This document shows, in pieces, positions 49,519 through 57,947 of a DNA stretch of 64,000 bases. The stretch is from Alcanivoracaceae bacterium (GTDB lineage: Bacteria; Pseudomonadota; Gammaproteobacteria; Pseudomonadales; Alcanivoracaceae): positions 692,126 through 756,125 of the forward strand of contig JARGPU010000001.1 of NCBI GenBank assembly GCA_029210325.1, read 5' to 3'. Position 1 is the first letter of the stretch; each line of letters starts with the position of its first letter. The notes under the pieces are model-generated. The model was not told where the DNA came from. It did no database searches and saw only the letters and a list, made by a program, of their open reading frames with translations. The translations under genes were made by a program, and so were the position numbers.

Positions 49519-51041
49519 CCGCACATGAGAAGTTCATATTCCCCTCGCACGCGGACATGTTATCGAGTCTGTCCTTGGGCAGTCGCCCGCTAGCTGACCT
49601 CGTTAGGGAAATTCAGCATATCTATCAGTCTGACGATCGCCCCTGGATCGTTGGATTCAGTGGTGGCAAGGATTCTACATGTGTCTTATCGCTCATATAC
49701 GCAGCAGTGAAAAGCATTCCCAAAGCTAAGCGTCGTAAGCATGTGTATGTCGTGTCCTCCGACACGCTCGTAGAAACTCCGGTCGTCGTGGACATGATCA
49801 ATACGACGCTTGATCGCATTAACGCGGCGGCGGAGAAAGACAATCTGCCCATTTCCGCCCATCCGGTTTACCCCAAAACAGACCAGACGTTCTGGGTGAA
49901 CCTTATTGGTAAGGGCTATCCGGCACCAAACCAGACTTTTCGCTGGTGCACGGAGCGGATGAAGATTGATCCCGTTAGCTCCTTTATTTTGGATAAGGTT
50001 GCTTCGTTTGGTGAAGTCGTAGTGGTGCTCGGCTCCCGAAGTCAGGAGAGCAACTCTCGTGCTCAGGTTATTGCCAAGCACAAGATTGATGGTTCGGCAT
50101 TGAGCCGCCATTCATCTTTGCCGAATGCGTATACCTATATGCCTATTGAGGATTGGTCTGCGGACGAGGTTTGGGAGTACCTACTAAGTGCTCCTTGCCC
50201 GTGGGGTGGCTCGAACAAGCAGCTTTTTGAGCTCTATAAAGGTTCAAACCAAGGCGAGTGTCCTCTGGTTATTGATAAGAGCACTCCGTCATGTGGCAAC
50301 AGCCGCTTTGGCTGCTGGACTTGTACGGTAGTAACGGACGAGAAAGCCCTTCACGGCCTGATTGAGTCTGGCGCCGATTGGATGAGCCCGTTGCTGTCTT
50401 TCAGAAACAAGCTCTACCAATCCCGGCAGCCTGAAAACTCCAAGGAGTATCGCAACTATCGGCGGCGTACTGGGCGAGTATCCTATAACTCTGGCGATAT
50501 TCGTGATGATAGCGTTACCGAAGTTCGGCATGTTCCTGGCCCCTACTGGATGAAGGTGAGGCAGGATTTCCTCAGAGAGCTGCTGGAGATCGAGAAGGAA
50601 ATCCGTGCCTCTGGTCGGGATATTGAATTGATTACACGGCCAGAGCTTCACGAAGTCCGCAAGGAGTGGTTAAGAGACCCTAACGAACCAGATTGGGAAG
50701 ACACTCTTCCAGCGATCTATCGTGATGTGTATGGGGTCGAGAATGATCTCGACTGGATCGAGAATGACGCCGGCGCCTTTACCAAGCTGGATGCCTCTGT
50801 TTTAGAGGCTCTGGCGGTTAAGCATGAAGTGCCCGCTGCGTTGATTCGCAAGCTTATTGAGGCCGAGCTTCAGGTGTCTGGACTCGGTCGCCGTAAGGGT
50901 ATTTTGCAAACGCTTGAGCAGATTCTTCGTCAGGATTGGGAAGAGCTAGAGGCGGTAAATCAGCGGAATGTCGGCCTTCGCAAGCTTGGCAAGACATACA
51001 GTGATGAAATCAAGCAAGAGTTCTCGGAGTTTCTCGGCTAA
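49515..51041 (+). CDS. dndC: DNA sulfur modification protein DndC (PAPS-reductase-like)
   Basis: 508 residues. The N-terminal PP-loop SGGKDST (49-55) hydrolyses ATP. A four-Cys set C249, C260, C267 and C270 (CX10CX6CX2C) fits the [4Fe-4S] cluster reported for DndC. DndC activates DNA and passes sulfur to the backbone, with DndD and DndE. The N-terminal RPWIVGFSGG is typical. The gene overlaps dndB and dndD (TAATG). Length is normal and all motifs are intact. Confidence 0.95.
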   Translation: MTAHEKFIFPSHADMLSSLSLGSRPLADLVREIQHIYQSDDRPWIVGFSGGKDSTCVLSLIYAAVKSIPKAKRRKHVYVVSSDTLVETPVVVDMINTTLDRINAAAEKDNLPISAHPVYPKTDQTFWVNLIGKGYPAPNQTFRWCTERMKIDPVSSFILDKVASFGEVVVVLGSRSQESNSRAQVIAKHKIDGSALSRHSSLPNAYTYMPIEDWSADEVWEYLLSAPCPWGGSNKQLFELYKGSNQGECPLVIDKSTPSCGNSRFGCWTCTVVTDEKALHGLIESGADWMSPLLSFRNKLYQSRQPENSKEYRNYRRRTGRVSYNSGDIRDDSVTEVRHVPGPYWMKVRQDFLRELLEIEKEIRASGRDIELITRPELHEVRKEWLRDPNEPDWEDTLPAIYRDVYGVENDLDWIENDAGAFTKLDASVLEALAVKHEVPAALIRKLIEAELQVSGLGRRKGILQTLEQILRQDWEELEAVNQRNVGLRKLGKTYSDEIKQEFSEFLG

Positions 51042-53032
51042 TGCTAATCAAGAGCCTCAAGTTAAATGATTACCGCGTCTATGCAGGGGAGAACTCCTTC
51101 GATCTAACCCCTCGCGCCCGTTATGGGGAGGTGCGCCCGATTGTTCTTTTTGGAGGGCTGAACGGCGCTGGAAAAACGAGTCTCCTTTCCGGTGTGCGCT
51201 TGGTTCTGTATGGAAGGGCTGCTCTGGGAGATAGTGTATCTCTGAAGCGTTATGACCAGTATCTTCTCGAATCCATTCATCGTCCTCGAGGGCGTGCTAT
51301 CGGGCCGAAGGGCGCGAGTATCGAGATGGTTTTCTCCTACGCCAAGTTGGGCGAGGAGAGTGAGTTTCGTGTATTGAGGTCATGGGAAAAGGCAGGCGCC
51401 TCGGTTAGGGAGTTCATTGAGATCTGGGAGAATGGCAGCGAAGTGCAGGGGTTGAACTACGACCAGGCACAAGGCTTCCTTAACGAGTTGATCCCGATTG
51501 GAGTGTCTGAGCTTTTCTTCTTTGATGGCGAGAAAATTGCCAAGCTAGCGGACGAGACCGGCGGCTCCGCATTGGAGTACTCGATCAAGAAGCTGCTTGG
51601 CCTTGATGTTGTTGAGCGTCTTTCCGGTGATTTGACTGTTCTAAACCGGAATGTCGCCAAGCTGGCCCTTTCTTCCGATGTCACCGACCAGATCAAAGGG
51701 ATGGAATCCAAGCTCGACTTGCTTCGGTCGGCCGCGGCATCTCTCCGTACGAAGATTGAATCCTTCACCGAGGAGCGCGCTACTGTACTTGCGGATCTGT
51801 CAGCGATGGAGAAAGTAGTAGCTGACCGAGGTGGTCACTTTTCCATGTCTCGCAAGGGGCTGGAAGAGAGGCTAAGTGGTCTGAATGAAGAGCGGCAGCA
51901 GGTTGAGCGCCAGATAATGGAGTTTCTTGCCGACTCAGCGCCTCTTTCCCTGTGTGCTGAGTTTTCAGGGCGGGTAGTAAGCCAGATTGATGCTGACTTG
52001 CACGGGCAATCCGGGGCCGCTGCTGTTGAGGCCCTGAAGTCTCAAGCGGATGCTATTCAGAAAAAGCTTAAGAAGAGTCTCGCTCCGGAGGCCTTCTCTG
52101 TTGTTCAGGCTGAGTTCTCCAGCTCAATTAAGAAGCTGTCGGTAGGTCAGGCACAGGTTGTACATGATCTCACCTATACGCAGGCGGGTTCGATTAGGGC
52201 GGCTTTTTCCCAGGCTAGTGCACAAAGCCGGTTAATGACGGATCTTTTTGGCAGGGTCTCTGTCATCGAGGATGAGCTTGATGATCTAGGTGTGTCTCTG
52301 GCTCGCGCTCCTGACGATGCGTTAGTCCGTGCTGACTTTGAGTCGTTGCAAGCTCTTCAGCGCAAGCTGGGTGGATTAGATAACGCAATCGAGACCCTTA
52401 GGGAAGAAGGGCGAGCTCTGGCTCAGGATGCGGTGGATGTAGGCCGGAAGCTCGACAAGCTTTATGCGGCAGCCGGTAAAAGTATCGATCAGGGGCGGGT
52501 GCTCGGTTATATCGAGCGTACGTCTGCATTCGTTGAGGAATTTGTTTCGGTCACGGCTAAAAAGAAGGTTTCTGACCTTGAGGAACAGTTTAGCCATTGT
52601 TTTGCCAGGCTTGCCCGTAAGGATGACCTGCACTTAAGGGTCAAGATTGACCCTGAGAGCTTTCATGTATCGCTGCTTGATGACGATGGTCGTGTTCTTG
52701 GTAAGGATGAGTTGTCAGCGGGAGAGCGACAGATCTTTGCGATCTCCATTTTGGAGGCGCTTGCTAAGACAGCAGGTCGTCATTTGCCCATGATTATCGA
52801 CACTCCCCTTGGCCGCCTCGATTCGAAGCATCGCTCTAAGCTGATCTCTAACTACTTTCCTGTCGCTAGTCATCAGATGATTATTCTCTCCACGGATACG
52901 GAAGTTGATGAGGGTTTCTATGCCGAGTTGTCGCCGAATGTGGCACGGGCCTATCAGCTTGATTACGACCCCAAAACTGGAAGTACTTCGGCTACTGAAG
53001 GTTACTTTTGGCAATCCAGAAGGGCGGGCTAA
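51041..53032 (+). CDS. dndD: DNA sulfur modification protein DndD (SMC-like ATPase)
   Basis: 663 residues. Walker A GGLNGAGKT (38-46), SELFFFDGEKIAKL, a long coiled-coil middle, the ABC-type signature LSAGERQIF and Walker B MIIDTPLGRLDSKHR. DndD provides ATPase activity to the DndCDE complex, presumably by opening or nicking DNA for sulfur insertion. Start ATG is 1 bp into the dndC stop. dndE starts two bases after its stop. Confidence 0.95.
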   Translation: MLIKSLKLNDYRVYAGENSFDLTPRARYGEVRPIVLFGGLNGAGKTSLLSGVRLVLYGRAALGDSVSLKRYDQYLLESIHRPRGRAIGPKGASIEMVFSYAKLGEESEFRVLRSWEKAGASVREFIEIWENGSEVQGLNYDQAQGFLNELIPIGVSELFFFDGEKIAKLADETGGSALEYSIKKLLGLDVVERLSGDLTVLNRNVAKLALSSDVTDQIKGMESKLDLLRSAAASLRTKIESFTEERATVLADLSAMEKVVADRGGHFSMSRKGLEERLSGLNEERQQVERQIMEFLADSAPLSLCAEFSGRVVSQIDADLHGQSGAAAVEALKSQADAIQKKLKKSLAPEAFSVVQAEFSSSIKKLSVGQAQVVHDLTYTQAGSIRAAFSQASAQSRLMTDLFGRVSVIEDELDDLGVSLARAPDDALVRADFESLQALQRKLGGLDNAIETLREEGRALAQDAVDVGRKLDKLYAAAGKSIDQGRVLGYIERTSAFVEEFVSVTAKKKVSDLEEQFSHCFARLARKDDLHLRVKIDPESFHVSLLDDDGRVLGKDELSAGERQIFAISILEALAKTAGRHLPMIIDTPLGRLDSKHRSKLISNYFPVASHQMIILSTDTEVDEGFYAELSPNVARAYQLDYDPKTGSTSATEGYFWQSRRAG

Positions 53033-53034
53033 GT

Positions 53035-53409
53035 ATGTTTCCAACCAGAATCCAGTTAAGTAAGAAAACCTGGGACAAGCTTCAGTATTTGCAGTCGCAG
53101 ACCAGAGTTACGCCTAACATCACGGCCAGAATGGCCATGGGGCTCGCGTTGCGGGATATCCGTAGTGCCACTATCAACGAGTCGGTGCCGGAGCAAGTGC
53201 ATGTCATCAATCGTGATGTGCTTTTCGGAGAGCATGAGCAGGTTTATGCCGCCTTGATTCGACAATTCTGCCATGAGCAGAGCATCGATATTGATGTGCA
53301 GTTTGTTATCCGATCACTAATTGACAGCGGTTTGCACAAGATGGGGCACTTGAAGAAACTTTCGGATCTTCAGGGGTTCTTCGGCGCGGAGGCGTTAGAG
53401 CGTCAGTAG
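53035..53409 (+). CDS. dndE: DNA sulfur modification protein DndE
   Basis: 124 residues, a small helical DNA-binding protein reported to bind nicked DNA as an oligomer. The N terminus RIQLSKKTWDKLQYLQSQTRVTPNI and NITARMAMGLALRD are like other DndE proteins, with many Lys/Arg. It ends the dnd operon; its stop overlaps that of the convergent HIT gene by seven bases. Confidence 0.9.
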   Translation: MFPTRIQLSKKTWDKLQYLQSQTRVTPNITARMAMGLALRDIRSATINESVPEQVHVINRDVLFGEHEQVYAALIRQFCHEQSIDIDVQFVIRSLIDSGLHKMGHLKKLSDLQGFFGAEALERQ

Positions 53410-53777
53410 CTCTGCTTCTCCGGAATCACCCCCCGAACACCACCACGTGGTTCTAGGGTGTCGCCTTCATATCGAGGGATCAGATGGCAGTGAACATGCA
53501 TGACTGTCTGTCCTGCCGCTTCGCCGCAATTGATGCCGATGTTATAGCCATCCGGTTGAAGGGTATCGTCTAGCCGCATCTTTGCTTGGTTGACTAGCTC
53601 CATCACGGCTTGCTGCTCCTGACTGCTTAGCTCGAACCAGTTCGCTACGTGGCGGTTCGGTATAATCAGTAAGTGCCCGGGCGAGACGGGATAGAGGTCC
53701 TCTCGGATATGGGCCAGCGGATGATCGGGCATCGCTGGCAGGCTGCTAGAGGGAGTGCAAAAAGGGCAATCTGGCAT
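53403..53777 (-). CDS. HIT-family nucleotide hydrolase/transferase
   Basis: 124 residues with the histidine-triad HVHCHLIPR and upstream NIGINCGEAAGQTVMH. CPFC near the N terminus (PDCPFC) and the ending GVIPEKQSY are typical of intact bacterial HIT proteins. These act on nucleoside phosphoramidates and related compounds. It converges on dndE with a seven-base overlap, so the island abuts the end of this gene. I judge it core, but a role in the Dnd island is not excluded. Confidence 0.88.
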   Translation of the reverse strand: MPDCPFCTPSSSLPAMPDHPLAHIREDLYPVSPGHLLIIPNRHVANWFELSSQEQQAVMELVNQAKMRLDDTLQPDGYNIGINCGEAAGQTVMHVHCHLIPRYEGDTLEPRGGVRGVIPEKQSY

Positions 53778-53930
53778 GGCTATCTCCTTGCATCAGAGCA
53801 TATCAGGCTGTGCGGGGATGGTTCGACAGTTTGCCCACTAGCCGATACTTGTCGCCCCCAACCCGCTACAATGCCGCCCCTTCTGTGCCGGACCCCGGCG
53901 CTTCACTGATCTGCCGGATGTGCCTGAGTC

Positions 53931-55517
53931 ATGATTTCCACCGCCAATATCACCATGCAGTTTGGCCCCAAGCCGCTGTTCGAGAACGTTTCTGTCAAAT
54001 TCGGCAAGGGCAACCGCTATGGTTTGATCGGTGCCAATGGCTGCGGCAAGTCCACCTTTATGAAAATCCTCGGCGGTGATCTGGAGCCGTCCAATGGTCA
54101 GGTGATGCTGGAGCCGGATACTCGTCTGGGTAAGTTGCGTCAGGATCAGTTTGCTTACGAGCAGGACAGTGTTATCGATACTGTGATCATGGGTCATGCG
54201 GAGCTGGCCCGAGTTAAGGCGGAGCGGGATCGTATTTATTCTTTGCCAGAGATGAGCGAAGAAGACGGCATGGCGGTTGCCGATCTGGAGATGGAATTTG
54301 CCGAGATGGACGGCTATACCGCCGAGTCCCGTGCTGGTGATCTGTTGCTGGGTTTGGGTATTCCTGTGGAACAGCACCTGGGGCCAATGAGCGCTATTGC
54401 GCCAGGCTGGAAACTGCGCGTGTTGCTGGCGCAGGCGCTGTTTGCGGATCCCGATGTGTTGCTGCTGGACGAGCCCACTAACCACCTGGATATCAATACC
54501 ATCCGCTGGCTGGAAGATATTCTTACGGCGCGTAACAGCACCATGATTATCATTTCTCACGATCGTCACTTTCTGAACAGTGTCTGCACGCATATGGCGG
54601 ATCTGGATTACGGTGAGCTGCGGCTTTTCCCCGGCAACTATGATGAGTATATGACGGCGGCGACGCAGGCCCGCGAGCGTCTGCTTTCCGATAATGCAAA
54701 AAAGAAGGCACAGATTGCCGAGCTGCAGACTTTCGTTAGCCGCTTCTCGGCCAATGCTTCGAAGGCCAAGCAGGCTACTTCGCGGGCCCGTCAGATTGAC
54801 AAGATCGAGCTGGCGGAAGTGAAGCCGTCGAGCCGAGTTAGTCCGTATATCAAGTTCGAGCAGTACAAGAAGCTGCACCGTCAGGCGGTAACGCTGGATC
54901 GCATTAGCCACGGCTACGATGGTGAGACCCTGTTCAGCGACGTGTCGATGCAAATTGAAGCGGGCGAGAAAGTGGCGATTATCGGCCCTAACGGTATTGG
55001 TAAAACCACCTTGCTACGGTTGCTGGCGGGCGAGTTGACGCCCAGCAGTGGCGACATCAAATGGGCGGACGCCGCTGAGCTGGGTTATTTCGCTCAGGAC
55101 CATAGCGCTGATTTTGAAGGTGACGAAAATCTGTTTGACTGGATGGCGCGCTGGACCAAGGGTGGCGAGCAGGTGGTGCGGGCGGCGTTGGGTCGAATGC
55201 TGTTTGGCGGCGACGATATCGGTAAAACCGTCAAGGTATTGTCCGGTGGCGAGCAGGCGCGCATGTTGTTCGGCAAGCTGACGCTGATAAATGCCAACGT
55301 GTTGCTGCTCGATGAGCCGACCAACCATTTGGATATGGAATCCATCGAAGCGCTGAATCTGGCGCTGGAGCATTATCCCGGCACGTTGATTTTTGTCTCC
55401 CATGATCGTCAGTTTGTGTCGTCACTGGCGACCCGCATTATTGAGCTGAGCGCCAATGGTGTGACGGATTATCATGGCAGCTACGACGATTACCTGCGTT
55501 CCATCGGCGTAGTTTAA
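53931..55517 (+). CDS. ybiT: ABC-F ATPase YbiT
   Basis: 528 residues, two ABC domains in tandem without membrane parts. First Walker [10 protein letters not shown], signature-region [14 protein letters not shown] (no LSGG, as in E. coli YbiT), and [11 protein letters not shown]. The linker [11 protein letters not shown] is conserved. Second domain: [39 protein letters not shown] proteins act on ribosomes and resolve stalled translation. A long alignment with E. coli YbiT from memory supports the assignment. Convergent with bioD with four bases of overlap. Confidence 0.93.
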   Translation: MISTANITMQFGPKPLFENVSVKFGKGNRYGLIGANGCGKSTFMKILGGDLEPSNGQVMLEPDTRLGKLRQDQFAYEQDSVIDTVIMGHAELARVKAERDRIYSLPEMSEEDGMAVADLEMEFAEMDGYTAESRAGDLLLGLGIPVEQHLGPMSAIAPGWKLRVLLAQALFADPDVLLLDEPTNHLDINTIRWLEDILTARNSTMIIISHDRHFLNSVCTHMADLDYGELRLFPGNYDEYMTAATQARERLLSDNAKKKAQIAELQTFVSRFSANASKAKQATSRARQIDKIELAEVKPSSRVSPYIKFEQYKKLHRQAVTLDRISHGYDGETLFSDVSMQIEAGEKVAIIGPNGIGKTTLLRLLAGELTPSSGDIKWADAAELGYFAQDHSADFEGDENLFDWMARWTKGGEQVVRAALGRMLFGGDDIGKTVKVLSGGEQARMLFGKLTLINANVLLLDEPTNHLDMESIEALNLALEHYPGTLIFVSHDRQFVSSLATRIIELSANGVTDYHGSYDDYLRSIGVV

Positions 55518-56131
55518 AGGATGATCCTTGGGGCCGGGATCAGGGCTTCGAGGGTTGCGACGTTTTCTTCCATGCGCTCCATTGGCTTGCCAAGATCGTT
55601 GGCAACCCAGCCGTATAATTGCAAGCCATCGCGCTGAATGGCTTCCGCGGTCAGCAGCGCGTGGTTAATGCAGCCAAGCTTCATGCCCACTACCAGAATT
55701 ACTGGTAACTGCATGATGTGAGGAAGGTTGGATAGCGCTTCGCGATAGCTTAGTGGCACTCGCCAGCCGCCGGCACCCTCCACCAGAACCAGGTCTGCTT
55801 TGTTGCTCATTAGCGTGCCGCGCAAATAGCCGGCAAGTCGCTCGGCAGTAACCGCGCGTTGTTCATCCTGTGCGGCAATATGCGGGGCAATGGCGGCCTT
55901 CAGTGCCACCGGGTTGACCTGATCGTAGGTGAGCTTCACTGATGAGGCTGCCATCAGTGCCAGCGCATCTTCATTGTGCAGGCCATCTGCAGTGTCCTCA
56001 CAGCCCGCTGCAATGGGTTTCAGGCCGTAGCAGCTCAGGCCCTGTGCTTGAGCTCTCTCCAGCAGCCGGCAGCTGACCCAGGTTTTGCCTATCTCGGTGT
56101 CAGTGCCGGTGACAAAGAATGTGCCTCTCAT
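55514..56131 (-). CDS. bioD: Dethiobiotin synthetase
   Basis: BioD (205 residues) closes the ureido ring of dethiobiotin from DAPA, CO2 and ATP. The P-loop [14 protein letters not shown] is at 5-18, followed by [11 protein letters not shown], the [10 protein letters not shown] and [16 protein letters not shown] motifs. It stands 24 kb from the bioB-F-H-C operon, coupled by ATGA to a small DUF2892 protein instead. Confidence 0.95.
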   Translation of the reverse strand: MRGTFFVTGTDTEIGKTWVSCRLLERAQAQGLSCYGLKPIAAGCEDTADGLHNEDALALMAASSVKLTYDQVNPVALKAAIAPHIAAQDEQRAVTAERLAGYLRGTLMSNKADLVLVEGAGGWRVPLSYREALSNLPHIMQLPVILVVGMKLGCINHALLTAEAIQRDGLQLYGWVANDLGKPMERMEENVATLEALIPAPRIIL

Positions 56132-56325
56132 GTGTCAGCCTTCTCCACTTTGCAGGTAGACATGCCAAACGGCAGGTACGCAGGACACCAGCGTGTGGTC
56201 CCGGTGAACAGGGGGATCAGGCCGACCGCGCCCCACCAGCTTTGAAAATAAACCCCGGCTGCGATAATAACGACGCCGCCAGTGAGCCGGAAAGCACGAT
56301 CAATGTTGCCAACGTTCTGTTTCAT
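56128..56325 (-). CDS. DUF2892 inner-membrane protein (YgaP-like)
   Basis: 65 residues. Starts KQNVGNIDRAFRLTGG, the DUF2892 hallmark, then one or two hydrophobic helices (VVIIAAGVYFQSWWGAVGLIPLFTG) and CPAYLPFGMSTCK. ATG 56325 has GGAG six bases upstream. Function unknown; many relatives accompany rhodanese or sulfur genes. Coupled to bioD by ATGA. Confidence 0.85.
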   Translation of the reverse strand: MKQNVGNIDRAFRLTGGVVIIAAGVYFQSWWGAVGLIPLFTGTTRWCPAYLPFGMSTCKVEKADT

Positions 56326-56365
56326 AGGAAGCTCCATCTGCAGTGAAGGATCAGTCTCGGAAAGC

Positions 56366-57226
56366 TCATTCGTTATCATCATCTGATGCGTTGATGCGCG
56401 CCAGTCTGGCCTCTTCCTCAAGCCGTGCATCTTCAATCTCGCGCAGCACGCTGACCAGGTCCGCTTCATGCAGGTCTTCTTCTGCTTCGCCGGTGAGCAC
56501 GGTGTCCGGGGTTAGTTCTCCGGCTTCGTAGAGGTGCCAGATTTCCAGACCGTAGCGTGTTTTGTTTAGTTCCGGTGCGAACTGGCCAAAGAAGTCCGCC
56601 AGGTTTTGCACATCCCGCATCAACATCATTTCCGCATGGGGGTTGCTGGCGGCATTAATCGCCTGCGGCAGATCGATAATCACTGGTCCGTACGGGTCCA
56701 TCAGAATGTTGTATTCGGACAGGTCGCCATGGACGATGCCGGCGCATAGCATGCGCACCACTTCCTGAATCAGTTCATGGTGCAGCTCCACCGCTTCTTC
56801 TGCTGAAAACACCAGCTCGCACAGGCGCGGCGCTGCATCACCTTCATCATCGGTGACCAGCTCCATTAGTAGCACGTCATCGAAGCAGCCATAGGGTTTG
56901 GGCACACGCACGCCCGCCGCGTCGAGACGATACAGGGCATCGACTTCGGCGTTCTGCCAGCCTTCTTCGGTGACACGTTTACCAAATTTTGAACCGCGGG
57001 CCATGGCGCGGGCGTCACGGCTATTGCGGGTCTTGCGGCCTTCCAGATAAACCGCAGCCTGTTTGAAGCTGCGTTGGGCTGCGTCTTTGTACATCTTTGC
57101 GGCACGTATCTCGTCACCGCAACGCACCAGATAGACGGTCGCTTCTTTGCCGCTTTTCAGCTGCACCAGCACTTCGTCGATCAGGCCTTCTTCCTGCAGT
57201 GGCAGCAGGCGTTTAGGCGTTTTCAC
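56366..57226 (-). CDS. RIO-type serine/threonine kinase
   Basis: 286 residues. The kinase core has LKSGKEATVYLVRC, AAKMYK (ATP Lys), the catalytic HGDLSEYNIL and the metal site IIDLPQA, all hallmarks of RIO1-like proteins. An acidic C-terminal tail (DLVSVLREIEDARLEEEARL) follows. In eukaryotes RIO kinases mature ribosomes; the bacterial role is not clear. It stands alone, in the direction of bioD, with 40 bp to the DUF2892 gene. Confidence 0.85.
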   Translation of the reverse strand: MKTPKRLLPLQEEGLIDEVLVQLKSGKEATVYLVRCGDEIRAAKMYKDAAQRSFKQAAVYLEGRKTRNSRDARAMARGSKFGKRVTEEGWQNAEVDALYRLDAAGVRVPKPYGCFDDVLLMELVTDDEGDAAPRLCELVFSAEEAVELHHELIQEVVRMLCAGIVHGDLSEYNILMDPYGPVIIDLPQAINAASNPHAEMMLMRDVQNLADFFGQFAPELNKTRYGLEIWHLYEAGELTPDTVLTGEAEEDLHEADLVSVLREIEDARLEEEARLARINASDDDNE

Positions 57227-57242
57227 TCGAAAGCTCCTCCTG

Positions 57243-57737
57243 TCAGCTGTGTGTCAGATATTCGAGGGGCACTGCGGTTGAATCTATCACTTTGCGCATG
57301 ACAAAGCTGGAATGCACACCACTGACGCCGTCAATCCGGGTGATCTTGCCAAGCAGGAACTGCTGATAGGCATCCATATCCGGCACCACCACCTTGAGCT
57401 GGTAGTCGGCGTCCTGACCGGTTACCAGATAGCAGTACTGCACCTCCGGGAAGCCGCGCACTGTACGCTCAAAGTTCTCGAAACGCTCGGGAGTATGCCG
57501 GTCCATGCTGATCTGCAGGATCACGGTAAGGTCCAGCCCCAGTGCCTTTTGGTTGAGCAGGGTGGTGCGGCCGCTGATGACCCCGGCTTCCTCCAGCGCC
57601 TTAACCCGGCGGGAGCAGGGTGAGGGCGACAGTCCCACCCGCTCGGCCAGCTCCTGATTGGTCAAGCCACCATCGGCCTGCAGAGCGGCGAGAATCTGCC
57701 GGTCGTAGCGATCCAGTTTGTGCGTATTTTTTATCAT
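57243..57737 (-). CDS. Lrp/AsnC-family regulator
   Basis: 164 residues. N-terminal helix-turn-helix: LDRYDRQILAALQADGGLTN and ELAERVGLSPSPCSRRVKALEE. The C-terminal RAM domain binds an amino acid effector (GFPEVQYCYLVTGQDADYQL). It is divergent from leuA, with a palindrome at its start codon, so it may regulate leuA or itself. Whether it answers to leucine cannot be told. Confidence 0.88.
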   Translation of the reverse strand: MIKNTHKLDRYDRQILAALQADGGLTNQELAERVGLSPSPCSRRVKALEEAGVISGRTTLLNQKALGLDLTVILQISMDRHTPERFENFERTVRGFPEVQYCYLVTGQDADYQLKVVVPDMDAYQQFLLGKITRIDGVSGVHSSFVMRKVIDSTAVPLEYLTHS

Positions 57738-57747
57738 ATTGGCAATA
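57737..57747. promoter_or_regulatory. Palindrome at the start of the Lrp-family gene
   Basis: TATTG-G-CAATA is a perfect interrupted palindrome that touches the ATG of the lrp-like gene; a related CAATAT lies 27 bp further (57774-57779). Possible autoregulatory site. Confidence 0.3.
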
Positions 57748-57947
57748 AATAGCCTCTTTTAATGATTTTCCAGCAATATATATCCGTATATGGCGCCAAA
57801 TGGGTGGTATTTGCAAGCACATTGCGCAGCCTTTTCGCCACAATGTGTCCTGTCGCCGCTGGAGTATCACAAGTAAGCCGCCGGCTCGGCCTGTCAGGTC
57901 CTCACAAGGGATCTGGCCGGCCGCAAATTCAAGCTCAGGAGACCGAC

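Noticed and set aside
53838-54953. 371-codon minus-strand frame opposite ybiT
   Set aside because: Antisense to ABC-F motifs; no recognisable domain.
57762-57947. 62-codon extension of LeuA
   Set aside because: No family similarity; ATG 57948 has AGGAG in front.
57738-57947. Leucine attenuator or T-box in the leuA leader
   Set aside because: No run of Leu codons, no T-box sequence and no terminator-type hairpin in the leader.
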